The position numbers were made by a program, and so were the translations under genes. Shown piece after piece: positions 1 through 11,319 of a stretch of DNA of 64,000 nt (the stretch's first letter is position 1; each line of letters opens with the position of its first letter). The DNA comes from JANQOH01 sp965243325 (lineage in GTDB: Bacteria > Pseudomonadota > Alphaproteobacteria > UBA7887). Where the stretch lies: contig CBDEUQ010000003.1 of assembly GCA_965243325.1 (NCBI GenBank), positions 1,550,001 to 1,614,000 of the forward strand, read 5' to 3'. Under the pieces are notes generated by a model that had not been told where the DNA came from, made no database searches, and was given only the letters and a program-made list of their open reading frames with translations.

Positions 1-163
1 TGTGATGTTCGCAATGGGGACAGATGAACAGATGGCCCTTCAGGTCGCGGTGGAAGATCATCTGATCGCACGCCGGGCACTTGTCCCACAGGTTCTCCGG
101 CACGTTGCGCCGGGTGACGAGGGCCTGGATTCGGGGCCGGACGAAGTTGCTGAGCCAGCTCAT
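1..163 (-). CDS. accD: Acetyl-CoA carboxylase carboxyltransferase subunit beta (N-terminal part)
   Basis: The first 54 residues of AccD are visible; the rest lies beyond the left edge. AccD forms the carboxyltransferase with AccA and transfers the carboxyl group from carboxybiotin to acetyl-CoA, the first step of fatty acid synthesis. The fragment starts MSWLSNFVRP and carries the family's N-terminal zinc ribbon: CPAC (Cys29, Cys32) and CPHC (Cys48, Cys51). It follows trpA with a 9-base gap, the usual alphaproteobacterial trpFBA-accD order. The ATG sits at 161-163 on the complement. Identification is firm despite truncation. Confidence 0.93.
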   Translation of the reverse strand, partial: MSWLSNFVRPRIQALVTRRNVPENLWDKCPACDQMIFHRDLKGHLFICPHCEHH

Positions 164-172
164 GACGATTCC

Positions 173-993
173 TCAGCCGGATTCGCGGGCGCCGCGCACG
201 CCGGCGGCGAGATCGCGCACGAGATAGGTCACGTCGGCGACGGGGTCGCGCCCGCTCTCGAGGGCCGAACGGATGCGCTCGACCAGCGCCGAGCCGACCA
301 CCGCCGCGTCGGCGTGGCGCGCCACCGCCGCCGCCTCCGCCGGCGTCTTGATGCCGAAGCCGACCGCGACGGGCAGATCGACCACGGCCTTCAGGCGGGA
401 CACCGCGCGTGCGACCTCGGACTCGCCCGCGCCCGCCGCGCCCGTGATGCCGGCGATGGCGACATAGTACAGGAAACCGCTGGTGCGGTGCAGGACCGCC
501 GGCAGACGCCGGTCGTCGGTGGTCGGCGTCGCCAGGCGGATGAAGTTCAGGCCGGCCTCGAGCGCCGGGGCGCACAGCATGTCGTCTTCCTCCGGCGGCA
601 GGTCGACGACGATCAGCCCGTCGACGCCGGCGGCGGCGGCGTCGCGCAGGAAGCGGTCGGTGCGGTAGCTGTGGATGGGATTGAAGTAGCCCATCAGCAC
701 GACGGGCGTCTCGTCGTCGCCGCGGCGAAAGCGCTCGACCATGGACAGCGTGCGGACCATCGTCTGGCCGCCGTCGAGCGCCCGCCGGCCGGCAGCCTGG
801 ATCGCCGGGCCGTCGGCCATGGGGTCGGTGAACGGCATGCCGAGCTCGACGACGTCGGCGCCCGCCGCGGGCAGCGCCTCGAACAACGCGGCGCCGCGCT
901 CGGCGTCGGGGTCGCCCGCCGACACGAAGGCGACGAGACCGGCCCGGCCGGCGCCCCGCAGCGCCGCGAAGCGGCGGTCGATGCGGGTGCCGC

Positions 994-997
<4 letters not shown>
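173..997 (-). CDS. trpA: Tryptophan synthase alpha chain
   Basis: 274 aa, a normal TrpA length. It cleaves indole-3-glycerol phosphate to indole and glyceraldehyde-3-phosphate and channels indole to TrpB. The catalytic glutamate lies in VELGMPFTDPMADGP, which also holds the second acidic residue (DPMADGP); the phosphate-binding end GFGIKTP and VGSALV are present. The start is a GTG that overlaps the trpB stop as GTGA, indicating translational coupling. No in-frame ATG gives a complete N-terminus. It sits in the trpF-trpB-trpA-accD run. Confidence 0.95.
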
Positions 998-2205
<1,208 letters not shown>

Positions 2206-2218
2206 GATCGGGCGGCCG

Positions 2219-2863
2219 TCAGGCGAGCGCCGCGAAGAAGGCGTCGATCAACGCCGGGTCCTTCACTCCCGGCGCGCTCTCGACGCCGGACGACACGTCG
2301 ATCTCGCGGGCGCCGCTGACGGCCACGGCCTCGGCCACGTTCTCCGGCGTGAGGCCGCCGGACAGCAGCCACGGCTTGGGCCACGTCCGTCCGGACATCA
2401 GCCGCCAGTCGAAGGCGCGGCCGTTGCCGCCGGGCAGCGCCGAGGCGTCGTCGGCCGGCGGCTTGGCGTCGAACATCAGGCGCGCGGCGACGGGCGCGTA
2501 CGCCGCCGCGCCGGCGAGGTCCTCCTCGCGCGCGACCGCGATCGCCTTGACCACCGGGAGGCCGAAGCGGGCGCCGATCGCGGCGACGCGGCGCGGTGTC
2601 TCGCGGCCGTGCAGCTGCAGCGCCGACAGCGGCACCCGCGCCAGCACCTCGGACAAGAGCGAGTCGTCCGGCTCGACGAACACCCCGACCCGGTCGACCC
2701 CGGGGGGCACGCGCGCGGCGAGCGCGGCCGCCTCGGCGACGGCGAGGTGGCGCGGCGACGGCGGGTAAAACACCATGCCGACGCGCCGCGCGCCGCCGGC
2801 GACCGCCGCCGCCAGGGCCGGCGTCGTGCGCAGGCCGCAGATCTTGACCGCCACCGCGCTCAT
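2219..2863 (-). CDS. trpF: Phosphoribosylanthranilate isomerase
   Basis: 214 aa TIM-barrel enzyme of tryptophan synthesis that converts N-(5-phosphoribosyl)anthranilate to the 1-deoxyribulose isomer. The conserved start VKICGLRT holds the catalytic cysteine, and the general acid aspartate lies in the later strand (LMFDAK). The phosphate site LSGGLTPENV and the end IDVSSGVES..G.KD match the family. The ATG overlaps the pyrF stop as ATGA, so the gene is coupled to pyrF. Confidence 0.94.
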   Translation of the reverse strand: MSAVAVKICGLRTTPALAAAVAGGARRVGMVFYPPSPRHLAVAEAAALAARVPPGVDRVGVFVEPDDSLLSEVLARVPLSALQLHGRETPRRVAAIGARFGLPVVKAIAVAREEDLAGAAAYAPVAARLMFDAKPPADDASALPGGNGRAFDWRLMSGRTWPKPWLLSGGLTPENVAEAVAVSGAREIDVSSGVESAPGVKDPALIDAFFAALA

Positions 2864-3582
2864 TCGGCGCCGTCCATTTCCGCGGCGATGCGCCGGGCGG
2901 CGTCGCCCGGATCGTCGGCGCGGGTGATCGGCCGGCCGATCACCAGATAGTCGGCGCCGAGGTGCAGGGCCTCGGCCGGCGTCACGATGCGCTTCTGGTC
3001 GTCCGCCGAGGCCCAGCCGGGGCGGATGCCCGGCACGACGAGGGTGAAGTCGGGGCCGCATTCGGCGCGCAGCATGGCGACCTCGCGGGCCGAGGCGACG
3101 ACGCCGTCGAGCCCGCAGGCCTGCGCCAGCGACGCCGTGCGCTTGACGAGGTCGACGACGGGTCCGGCCATGCCGACGCTCGCCGCGTCGGCGTCGTCGA
3201 AGCTGGTGAGGATGGTCACCGCGAGCATCTTCGGCCGCGCGCCGGCCGCGGTGTCGGCCAGCCGCATGGCGGCGGCGGCGGCGGCACGCATCATCGCCGC
3301 TCCGCCGCCGGCATGCACGGTGAGCATCGCCGGCGCGGCGCCGGCGGTGGCGCGCACGGCGCCGGCCACGGTGTTGGGAATGTCGTGAAACTTGAGGTCG
3401 AGAAAGACCGGCAGGCCGGAATCGGCGAGCGCGGCGACCCCCGCCCGGCCGTGCGCGACGTAGAACTGCAGACCCAGCTTCAGGAGGCCAACGGCGCCCG
3501 ACAGCCGGTCGGCGAGCCGCTTCGCCTCGTCGAGGTCGGCGGTGTCGATGGCGCAGACGATCCGCTCCGCGGCGGCGCTCAT
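2860..3582 (-). CDS. pyrF: Orotidine 5'-phosphate decarboxylase
   Basis: 240 aa. It decarboxylates OMP to UMP, the last step of de novo pyrimidine synthesis. The signature DLKFHDIPNTV carries the Lys and Asp of the catalytic D-K-D array. The upstream CAIDT..LDEAKRL strand and the phosphate-binding end VIGRPITRADDP are also there. It sits between ihfB and trpF on the same strand; this location in the trp block is common in alphaproteobacteria. The small lapA gene often found here in relatives is absent. Confidence 0.94.
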   Translation of the reverse strand: MSAAAERIVCAIDTADLDEAKRLADRLSGAVGLLKLGLQFYVAHGRAGVAALADSGLPVFLDLKFHDIPNTVAGAVRATAGAAPAMLTVHAGGGAAMMRAAAAAAMRLADTAAGARPKMLAVTILTSFDDADAASVGMAGPVVDLVKRTASLAQACGLDGVVASAREVAMLRAECGPDFTLVVPGIRPGWASADDQKRIVTPAEALHLGADYLVIGRPITRADDPGDAARRIAAEMDGAE

Positions 3583-3594
3583 GCGGGGCCGCCG

Positions 3595-3876
3595 TCAGCG
3601 TGCGTTGACACGGTCGCGCAGCTCCTTGCCGGACTTGAAGAACGGCACCCGCTTCTCGGGCACCCGGACCGGATCGCCGGTGCGCGGATTGCGCCCGAGC
3701 CGGGCCTTGCGGTCCTTGACGGAGAAGGCGCCGAAGCCGCGCAGCTCGACGCGGTCGCCGCGCTCCAGCGCCTCGACGATCTCGTCGAACACGGTCGAGA
3801 CGATGCGCTCGATGTCGCGGTAGTAGAGGTGCGGATTGTCCCGCGCCAGCGCTTGAATCAACTCCGACTTGGTCAT
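3595..3876 (-). CDS. ihfB: Integration host factor subunit beta
   Basis: 93 aa DNA-bending nucleoid protein that pairs with IhfA. I chose the ATG giving MTKSELIQALA, the conserved N-terminus; a longer in-frame start would add 23 Arg-rich residues absent from the family. The diagnostic beta-arm is visible: GFGAFSVKDRKARLGRNPRTG followed by VPEKRVPFFKSGKEL. It is 12 bases upstream of pyrF and about 78 bases after sppA, so probably part of the same transcript. Confidence 0.94.
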   Translation of the reverse strand: MTKSELIQALARDNPHLYYRDIERIVSTVFDEIVEALERGDRVELRGFGAFSVKDRKARLGRNPRTGDPVRVPEKRVPFFKSGKELRDRVNAR

Positions 3877-3954
3877 CCGCTCCGGCCTCCGGCGCCGCGA
3901 CGACCAGCGGCGGGACCCGCGGAATGCGGGCCGCCGCCGGCGCAAGCGCAGCGA

Positions 3955-4869
3955 TCAATCAGCCCGCGAAGGGTGCCAGAGCGACACCACACCGTCAAGC
4001 CTAAGTCGTTCTGCTATCACGGATTTTTCAAACGCCGCGGAAACCAGCCGGTCGATCAGCCCACCCGGCCGGCGGACCGAAACCTCGTTCAGGCGGAGCC
4101 CGGCGGCGACGCCGGCCTCGTCTTCCAGCCAGGCCACCGCCTCGTCGACGCCGCCGAGACCGTCGACGAGGCCGTTCTCGACCGCCATGGCCCCGGTATA
4201 GACGCGGCCGTCGGCGAGGTCGGCCGCCTCGCGCCCGGTCAGCGGCCGCCGCTCGGCGACCATGCCGACGAAGGCGCGGTGGAGGTCGTCGACGATCTGC
4301 CTGGTGGCGTCGCGCGCCTCCCGCGACATGCGGCCGAAGGGGTTCGGCTCCGCCTTGAGCGGGGCGCTGCGCACGAGCTCGCTCTCGACGCCGATGTCCT
4401 CCATCAGGCCGGCGAAGTTGGTCGCCTCGAAGACGACGCCGATCGAGCCGGTGATGGTGCTCTCGCGGGCCAGGATGCGCTCGGCGGCAAGCGCCGCCAT
4501 GTAGCCGCCGGAGGTGGCGACGCCGTCCATGACGGCGACCACGGGCCGGGTCTCGCCGACCGTGCGGATCGCCTCGTACAGCGCCTCGCTGCCGAACGTG
4601 GTGCCGCCCGGGCTGTCGATGCGGACGACGAGCGCCGCGACCGCGCCGTCGCGCGCCAGGTCGCGGATCCGCCGTTCGCGGTAGGGATCGCCGACGATGA
4701 TGCCGTCGACGTTGACGACGGCGATGTAGGACGAGCCCGGCAGCGGCGAGAGGCGGGCGAACAAGGCAACCACGGCCGCCGCCGCGGCGGCGAAGGCGAG
4801 CAGGCGCCAGAACGCGAGCCGGCGCTTGAGTTGCCGGCGGTCGACCAGAAGGTCGGGATCCCGCGCCAT
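3955..4869 (-). CDS. sppA: Signal peptide peptidase SppA, short 36-kDa type
   Basis: 304 aa inner-membrane serine protease (family S49) that degrades cleaved signal peptides. A single membrane segment spans about residues 19-38. The catalytic Ser120 lies in VATSGGYMAA and the general base Lys172 in SAPLKAEPNPFG, the Ser/Lys dyad of the family; the oxyanion-forming DSPGGT is at 85-90. It is the single-domain form, not the duplicated E. coli form. It follows rpsA by 24 bases. Confidence 0.92.
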   Translation of the reverse strand: MARDPDLLVDRRQLKRRLAFWRLLAFAAAAAAVVALFARLSPLPGSSYIAVVNVDGIIVGDPYRERRIRDLARDGAVAALVVRIDSPGGTTFGSEALYEAIRTVGETRPVVAVMDGVATSGGYMAALAAERILARESTITGSIGVVFEATNFAGLMEDIGVESELVRSAPLKAEPNPFGRMSREARDATRQIVDDLHRAFVGMVAERRPLTGREAADLADGRVYTGAMAVENGLVDGLGGVDEAVAWLEDEAGVAAGLRLNEVSVRRPGGLIDRLVSAAFEKSVIAERLRLDGVVSLWHPSRAD

Positions 4870-4893
4870 GGCCCGGCGGGCGCGCCGTCGGGC

Positions 4894-6699
<1,806 letters not shown>

Positions 6700-6753
6700 G
6701 CGTTCGGTGCCTCCCTGGCCGCGAAGCGGATCCGCGACCGCTGACTGCGCGCT

Positions 6754-7377
6754 TCAGCCAAGGCGCGCCACAATGAAATCGACGGCGGCCGCCAGTACGG
6801 CCTCCGCATCCAGGTCGGTCGTATCCAGCAGAAGCGCATCCGGCGCCGGCGCCAAAGGCGCCGCGGCGCGCTCGCGGTCGCGCGCGTCCCGATCCGCCAA
6901 CTCCCGCAGAACAACGGATTTTATACTCCCGGCGCCGCGCGCCCGCAACTCGTTATGGCGGCGCTCGGCGCGCACCGCGGGCGAAGCGGTGAGGAATATC
7001 TTCACCGGCGCCGACGGCAGAATGACGGTGCCGATGTCGCGGCCGTCGAGCACGGCGCCGCCGGGGCGGGCGGCAAACCGGCGCTGCCACGCGACGAGAG
7101 CGCGGCGGACGCCGGGCAGCGCGGCGACGACGGACGCCGCGGCGCCGACCGCCTCGTCCCGCAGATCCGGCGCCTCGAGGTCCGCCGCCACGAGGCCGGC
7201 GGCGGCGGCGGCCGCGGCCCCGGCGTCGCGCGGATCGCCGCCGGCGCGCAGCAGCCTGGCCGCGACGGCGCGGTAGAGCAGGCCGGTGTCGAGATGCGCG
7301 AGGCCGAAGCGCGCCGCCAGGGCGCGCGCGAGCGTGCCCTTGCCGGATGCCGCCGGCCCGTCGATGGCGACGATCAC
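6754..7377 (-). CDS. cmk: Cytidylate kinase
   Basis: 207 aa. It phosphorylates CMP/dCMP with ATP. The P-loop IAIDGPAASGKGT-like motif (IVAIDGPAASGKGT) starts at residue 2, followed by HLDTGLLYRAVA, the CMP-binding insert, and DGRDIGTVILPSAPVKIFLTA. The start is GTG, overlapping the aroA stop as GTGA, and is the only start that leaves the P-loop at the correct distance from the N-terminus. aroA-cmk-rpsA is a classic order. Confidence 0.95.
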   Translation of the reverse strand: MIVAIDGPAASGKGTLARALAARFGLAHLDTGLLYRAVAARLLRAGGDPRDAGAAAAAAAGLVAADLEAPDLRDEAVGAAASVVAALPGVRRALVAWQRRFAARPGGAVLDGRDIGTVILPSAPVKIFLTASPAVRAERRHNELRARGAGSIKSVVLRELADRDARDRERAAAPLAPAPDALLLDTTDLDAEAVLAAAVDFIVARLG

Positions 7378-8699
7378 GCGGCGGCGACGTCCGCGCCGAT
7401 GCGCCGCATCGACGCCGCGAAGCCGGGAAAGCTGGTGTCGATCGTCCGGTCGTCGTCGATGCCGACCGACCGCTCGCTCGCCAGCCCGAGGACGAGGAAC
7501 GCCATGGCGATGCGATGGTCGTTGCGGCTGGCGATGCGGGCGCCTCCCGGCGGCCGGGCGCCGCCGCCGCCGTCGACGGTCAGGCTGTCCTCCGCCGCCG
7601 CCGCGGCGACGCCGCACGCCGCGAGGCCGGCGGCGATCGCCGCCAGGCGGTCGCTTTCCTTGTGCCGCAGCTCGCCGATGCCCTCGAACCGGGTCGGCCC
7701 GTCGGCGCAGGCGGCCGCGGCGGCGAGAACGGGATACTCGTCGATCATGCGCGGCGCCCGCGCCGCCGGCACGACGACGCCCGCGAGCGGCGAATGGCGC
7801 GCCGTCACGTCGCCCACCGGCTCGCCGCTCCGCTCGCCGCGCGGCACGATCTCGATGTCGGCGCCCATCTCGCTCAGGGTCTCGTAAAGGCCGGTGCGCA
7901 GCGGGTTGAGGCCGACGCCGGCAGCCGTCACTTCGGACCCGGGCACGATCAGCGCCGCCACCAGCGGGAACGCGGCCGACGAGGGATCGTTCGCCACCGT
8001 GAGATCGCACGGCTCGAGCTCGGGTTCGCCGACGACGCTGACGATGCGGTCCTCGCCGTCGACCTCGACGCCAACCTCGGCGCCGAAGGCGCGCAGCATG
8101 CGTTCGCTGTGATCGCGCGTCGGTGCCGGCTCGACGACAGTCGTGATGCCGGGTGCGCCGAGGCCGGCGAGAAGGATCGCCGATTTCACCTGCGCCGAGG
8201 CGACCGGCAGACGGTAGCGGATCGGGCACGGCGGGGCCGCGCCGCGGACGACGAGAGGGAGACGGCCGCCTGGCGCCGCGTCGAACTCCGCGCCCATGCG
8301 CGCCAGCGGCTCGACGATGCGCTTCATCGGCCGCTGCCTGAGCGACTCGTCGCCGGTGAAGACGGCCCGGATCGGGTGGCCGGCGACGATCCCGGCGACG
8401 AGGCGCGCGCCGGTGCCGCTGTTGCCGAAGTCGAGCACGTCATCGGGCGTCGTCAAGCCGCCGATGCCGGCGCCGTCGATTTGCCATTCGCCGGCGCCCA
8501 GCCGTTCGACGCGCGCGCCGAGCGCGCGCAGCGCCGCCGCCGTGGCCATCACGTCGTCCGCCTCCAGCAGGCCGCGAACGCGGCTGCGGCCCGCGGCGAG
8601 CGCCGACAGCATCAGCGCCCGGTGCGAGATCGACTTGTCGCCCGGCACCGCGACCGCGCCCTTCAGCGGGCCGCCGCGCCGCGCGGTCAGCGCGGCCAT
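7374..8699 (-). CDS. aroA: 3-phosphoshikimate 1-carboxyvinyltransferase (EPSP synthase)
   Basis: 441 aa. It transfers the enolpyruvyl group of PEP to shikimate-3-phosphate. Visible landmarks are PGDKSISHRALM near residue 20, FGNSGTGARL, and the later RIKESDR-equivalent RHKESDR. The chosen ATG gives MAALTARRGGPLKG; the open frame continues 90 codons upstream but that extension is Arg/Pro-rich and not family-like. The Ala residue within GNSGTGAR (class II-like enzymes have Ala at the glyphosate-sensitive Gly position elsewhere) was not assigned. Confidence 0.93.
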   Translation of the reverse strand: MAALTARRGGPLKGAVAVPGDKSISHRALMLSALAAGRSRVRGLLEADDVMATAAALRALGARVERLGAGEWQIDGAGIGGLTTPDDVLDFGNSGTGARLVAGIVAGHPIRAVFTGDESLRQRPMKRIVEPLARMGAEFDAAPGGRLPLVVRGAAPPCPIRYRLPVASAQVKSAILLAGLGAPGITTVVEPAPTRDHSERMLRAFGAEVGVEVDGEDRIVSVVGEPELEPCDLTVANDPSSAAFPLVAALIVPGSEVTAAGVGLNPLRTGLYETLSEMGADIEIVPRGERSGEPVGDVTARHSPLAGVVVPAARAPRMIDEYPVLAAAAACADGPTRFEGIGELRHKESDRLAAIAAGLAACGVAAAAAEDSLTVDGGGGARPPGGARIASRNDHRIAMAFLVLGLASERSVGIDDDRTIDTSFPGFAASMRRIGADVAAA

Positions 8700-9062
8700 G
8701 CCGGCGCGGACGGGGACGTGGAGCGCCGCCGCGTCACGACCCGGCCGCCGGCCCGCGCCGGCGCGGAGACGGCGACCCCCGACCGGCGGTTCCCGTTTCG
8801 ATGGCGCGCGGCATGACCCCTCCGTCGAGTCCGGACGTGGCGGCGAAAACGGGAACGCTCGAGCGATGCGGCGGCGGCGGCTCTCCGCTCCGCCGACACG
8901 AGAGCGGCCGACTCCCGGCGAGGAGGCGAGGGTGGCCAAGACCGGGCTCCGGCGCAAGCACGAATGCACGCGATGCGTCGCCCGGAGGAGCGCCGCCTGC
9001 GCGTGGAATCCGCTTGCCGGGCCGCGGGCTGGCGACTACTGTCCGGCGGCCGTCGCCGCCGT
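8700..9062. other. Gap upstream of aroA and tRNA-Ala; no gene recognised
   Basis: 363 bases between the aroA start and tRNA-Ala. Related genomes often carry a small zinc-ribbon gene (TIGR02300 type) here, but I see no such frame on either strand. The open frames present are Arg/Pro/Ser-rich products of base composition. The segment presumably holds the aroA promoter, but I cannot pick a convincing -35/-10 pair. Confidence 0.5.
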
Positions 9063-9138
<76 letters not shown>

Positions 9139-9294
9139 TTCTTCAGGCGGCGGAATTCGAGATGAGTACCTGAGGGCGGTAACGCCATCGCTTACGTTTC
9201 AGACAACATCTGGTCGCCTTGAGGTTGCCGTCTCCGCGTTCGTCATATTTCCGACGCTTCGCGCAGCTTCAGCAGAGGCGCTTCCATGGTAATG

Positions 9295-9849
9295 TCAACG
9301 CATCCCCCGGCGGATCGTATCAATGGTAATGAACATTCTTGAAGGTCGAGACGGCAGAGGTTGAAACCCCATCGCGGTATAGAATTCGTACCGCCTTTTT
9401 GTGATCTCCTGGCCTCCATCTTCAATCACGTCAAGTACCACTGCTTTTAGTCCCACCTGATCCGAAACGCTCACGGCACGCTCCAAAGCGTCCGCGAGAA
9501 GTATGCGTCCGAGACCTTGGTTCCGATGGCGGTTGTCGACCGCAATCATCGAAAGATAGATCGCCGGAATGCCACCTGTTCGAGGAGCACTCCGAGTCAG
9601 ACCGGTTGGGAGGTCGTTACCTTCCAGGTGATGTGCATTTATCGCGTAATAACCGAGTATTTCAGTTTGCCCAACATGCATGGCGACCCAAAGTCGCGTG
9701 AAATCTCCTGCCTGCTGCTTCCTTGCGGTTGTCTTGAGAAAATTGTCCAGCCGGGCGGTCCCACAAGAGAAAGCCCGTCTGTTGTGCCTACGGGGATCGA
9801 GTGGCTCTATGGATATCTTTGGCGAGCTCAAGGCGATGTCAGGCGTCAC
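9295..9849 (-). CDS. GNAT-family acetyltransferase toxin (TacT-like)
   Basis: 184 aa. It is probably the toxin of a DUF1778-GNAT toxin-antitoxin pair; characterised members acetylate charged aminoacyl-tRNA and stop translation. The N-terminal FSCGTARLDNFLKTTARKQQ matches the toxin-type start of these GNATs. The acetyl-CoA loop is in DNRHRNQGLGRILL, and the C-terminal YEFYTAMGFQPLP is the usual motif B. The start is a GTG inside the end of the antitoxin gene (11-base overlap), as expected of a coupled pair. Lower GC than neighbours suggests acquisition. Confidence 0.82.
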   Translation of the reverse strand: MTPDIALSSPKISIEPLDPRRHNRRAFSCGTARLDNFLKTTARKQQAGDFTRLWVAMHVGQTEILGYYAINAHHLEGNDLPTGLTRSAPRTGGIPAIYLSMIAVDNRHRNQGLGRILLADALERAVSVSDQVGLKAVVLDVIEDGGQEITKRRYEFYTAMGFQPLPSRPSRMFITIDTIRRGMR

Positions 9850-10150
9850 GCGCCATGCGAGCCCGGTGCAGGGCCAGTGCCTCGCGCAAGGCTGGGCTCG
9901 GCTCGGAAGGCACATCGAAAGCGGCAAGAACCAGGGCGCGATCCTCAGCAGAGAGCATCGTGTGCTCATGATCCGCGATCGTGGTACGGGCGCGATCCAG
10001 TGCCGCGCCGGTCACAAATGCAGTCTCGTCCACGCCCAGCAGGGCCGCCGCCAACTGAATCTGCGCTTTGACGCTCGGCTTGGTGCGTTGCTCCATCCGC
10101 GCCGTCCGTGGCTCTTCGATGGCGGCCGCACCGTCCTTGAAGTCCAACAT
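9839..10150 (-). CDS. DUF1778 antitoxin (TacA-like)
   Basis: 103 aa. Presumed antitoxin and autoregulator for the overlapping GNAT toxin. The N-terminal half RMEQRTKPSVKAQIQLAAALLGVDETAFVTGAAL resembles the ribbon-helix-helix domain of DUF1778 proteins; the C-terminal half (AEDRALVLAAFDVPSEPSPALREAL) is the toxin-neutralising type region. I used the ATG at 10150, preceded by GAGGGAGCAGAGG; an upstream ATG at 10174 is in frame but less well placed. Confidence 0.8.
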   Translation of the reverse strand: MLDFKDGAAAIEEPRTARMEQRTKPSVKAQIQLAAALLGVDETAFVTGAALDRARTTIADHEHTMLSAEDRALVLAAFDVPSEPSPALREALALHRARMARDA

Positions 10151-10176
10151 GGCCTCTGCTCCCTCACACGCCATCT

Positions 10177-10199
10177 ATGTACGGCAAATTACCGGACAT
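10177..10199. promoter_or_regulatory. Dyad upstream of the DUF1778/GNAT pair, candidate operator
   Basis: An interrupted inverted repeat, ATGTACGG-(7 nt)-CCGGACAT, with 7 of 8 positions matching, lies about 27 bases upstream of the antitoxin ATG. Ribbon-helix-helix antitoxins usually autorepress through such dyads. The location and symmetry are seen in the sequence; the operator role is inferred. Confidence 0.35.
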
Positions 10200-10239
10200 T
10201 GCAAGTCTCCTCCCGCGGGCAGGGATCGAATGATCTTCC

Positions 10240-10279
10240 TGGTCTCGCCGGCGTCCCACTGGTCTCGCCGGCGTCCCAC
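10240..10279. repeat. Perfect 20-bp tandem duplication
   Basis: The unit TGGTCTCGCCGGCGTCCCAC occurs twice head to tail. It lies between the DUF1778 promoter region and the recombinase remnant, in non-coding, decayed sequence. It looks like a local duplication scar rather than a functional array. Confidence 0.8.
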
Positions 10280-10336
10280 CATTCTGACCGCGATCGCCCG
10301 CTCCGCTTTCAGCGTGACGCGCGATGCGTGGAAGGG

Positions 10337-10867
10337 TCACCTTCCATGTGGCTGTGGAGCTCGCGGTGGATGGCAGGGAGGCCGACATTGCGGCGGGACC
10401 GGCTGTTTGGCATCGCCCGCCCGACGTTGCAGCAGAACCCGGCCCATTCGAGGATGGTGCCGAGGTCGCCGTGGGGCGCGGCGTCCGTCTGGCCGCGCTT
10501 TGTGCCGGGGGTGAGCACGATGCGCTCGATCGACCCCCGGATGGCGTCCGCCGCCTCGTCCCGGTCGAGGGCCTCGGCGACGACGATCTCGAACGCCCCC
10601 TGCCGCGCGCATCTGCGTCGCGTCGTGCCACGCCTGCATCCGCAACAGCAGATCCATGCTGAGGCCGAACGCCTTCTCGACCCAGAGCGCCATCTCGGGC
10701 GACAGCGAGGCGTTGCCTTTCACCAGGTCGGAAAGCGTCGCACGGCGCCCGCCGGGAATCCGCGCCGCCGCCGACACACTCGACCCGAGCTCCTCCAGCG
10801 CCTTGATCCGGATGAAGGTTCCGGGATGCGGGAGGGTCATCCCCGTCTTGATGCCGCCGCCGGTCAT
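10337..10867 (-). pseudogene. HigA-like antitoxin, C-terminally truncated and fused to recombinase debris
   Basis: Residues 1-88 match HigA/VapI-type antidotes: LPHPGTFIRIKALEELG, a helix-turn-helix RRATLSDLVKGNASLSPEMALWVEKAFG, and MDLLLRMQAWHDATQMR. The match stops at about base 10604, exactly where the recombinase remnant begins in another frame; the remaining 88 codons are low-complexity Arg/Pro/His. A good ribosome site (GAGGA, about 9 bases upstream of the ATG at 10867) is present. A shortened repressor could still be made, but it would carry an abnormal tail. Confidence 0.65.
10438..10605 (-). pseudogene. Serine site-specific recombinase remnant, internally deleted
   Basis: One frame reads ARQGAFEIVVAEALDRD directly followed by EAADAIRGSIERIVLTPG and then TDAAPHGDLGTILEWAG. 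The first piece matches the catalytic-domain helix of large serine recombinases (GxFDVVVAEALDR) and the second matches their far C-terminus (ALIERIVLTPG...LHGDLGTILEW). Several hundred residues that should separate them are missing, so this is a deletion relic. After LEWAG the frame no longer resembles the family. The same DNA also forms the frameshifted tail of the HigA-like frame. Confidence 0.72.
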
Positions 10868-10879
10868 CGGTGGGTGTCC

Positions 10880-11164
10880 TCAAGGCTCACGCGGGTCGAA
10901 CTGAATCCGCAGCCGGGTACCGGTTGCCTGGGCGACCTTCTCCAGGGTTCGCGTCGATGGCGGCACTCGCCCGCTCTCCAGACGCGCCACTGCCGATTGC
11001 GTCGTCTTCATCCGCGCGGCCAGCTCCGCCTGGGTGATGCCCGCTCGCGTGCGCGCCTCGATCAGTGCGCGGGCCAGCTCGAATTCCGGCCCCAGCCGCT
11101 CATAAGCCTCCCGGTAGTCCGCCTTCCGGCTCCACCGCTCATGCAGTTCGTCAAGCGTGCTCAT
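10880..11164 (-). CDS. XRE-family antitoxin (HigA-type)
   Basis: 94 aa with a Cro/CI helix-turn-helix: FELARALIEARTRAGITQAELAARMKTTQSAVARLESGRVPPSTRTLEKVAQATG. The N-terminal TLDELHERWSRKADYREAYE is typical of antitoxins encoded just after a HigB/RelE toxin. Its ATG overlaps the stop of the toxin remnant as ATGA, the normal toxin-first arrangement. The antitoxin is intact while the toxin is broken, a common end state for decaying pairs. Confidence 0.82.
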   Translation of the reverse strand: MSTLDELHERWSRKADYREAYERLGPEFELARALIEARTRAGITQAELAARMKTTQSAVARLESGRVPPSTRTLEKVAQATGTRLRIQFDPREP

Positions 11165-11319
11165 TGCAGTACCTCCCTGGCGCGGCGCAGCGCCATTTCG
11201 ATCTCCCGCCGCGGCGTGCGCCGGGTCTTCTTCACGAAGGCCCGCACCACGACTACCCGTCAGCCGGTCGCGACGATATAGAGAGCTCGCGCAATGCCGT
11301 CTCGGCCGGTCGTCGCCAT
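11161..11319 (-). pseudogene. HigB/RelE-like toxin remnant with internal stop
   Basis: The frame reads TGRDGIARALYIVATG, a TGA at 11262-11260, then RVVVVRAFVKKTRRTPRREIEMALRRAREVLQ. This is the C-terminal half of a Gp49/HigB-type toxin; the internal stop sits where most homologues have an arginine or lysine. No matching N-terminal half is found upstream because the frame hits another stop. It overlaps the XRE antitoxin by 4 bases. Loss of the toxin seems clear; only a sequencing error at the TGA could change this, and the N-terminus would still be missing. Confidence 0.7.
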
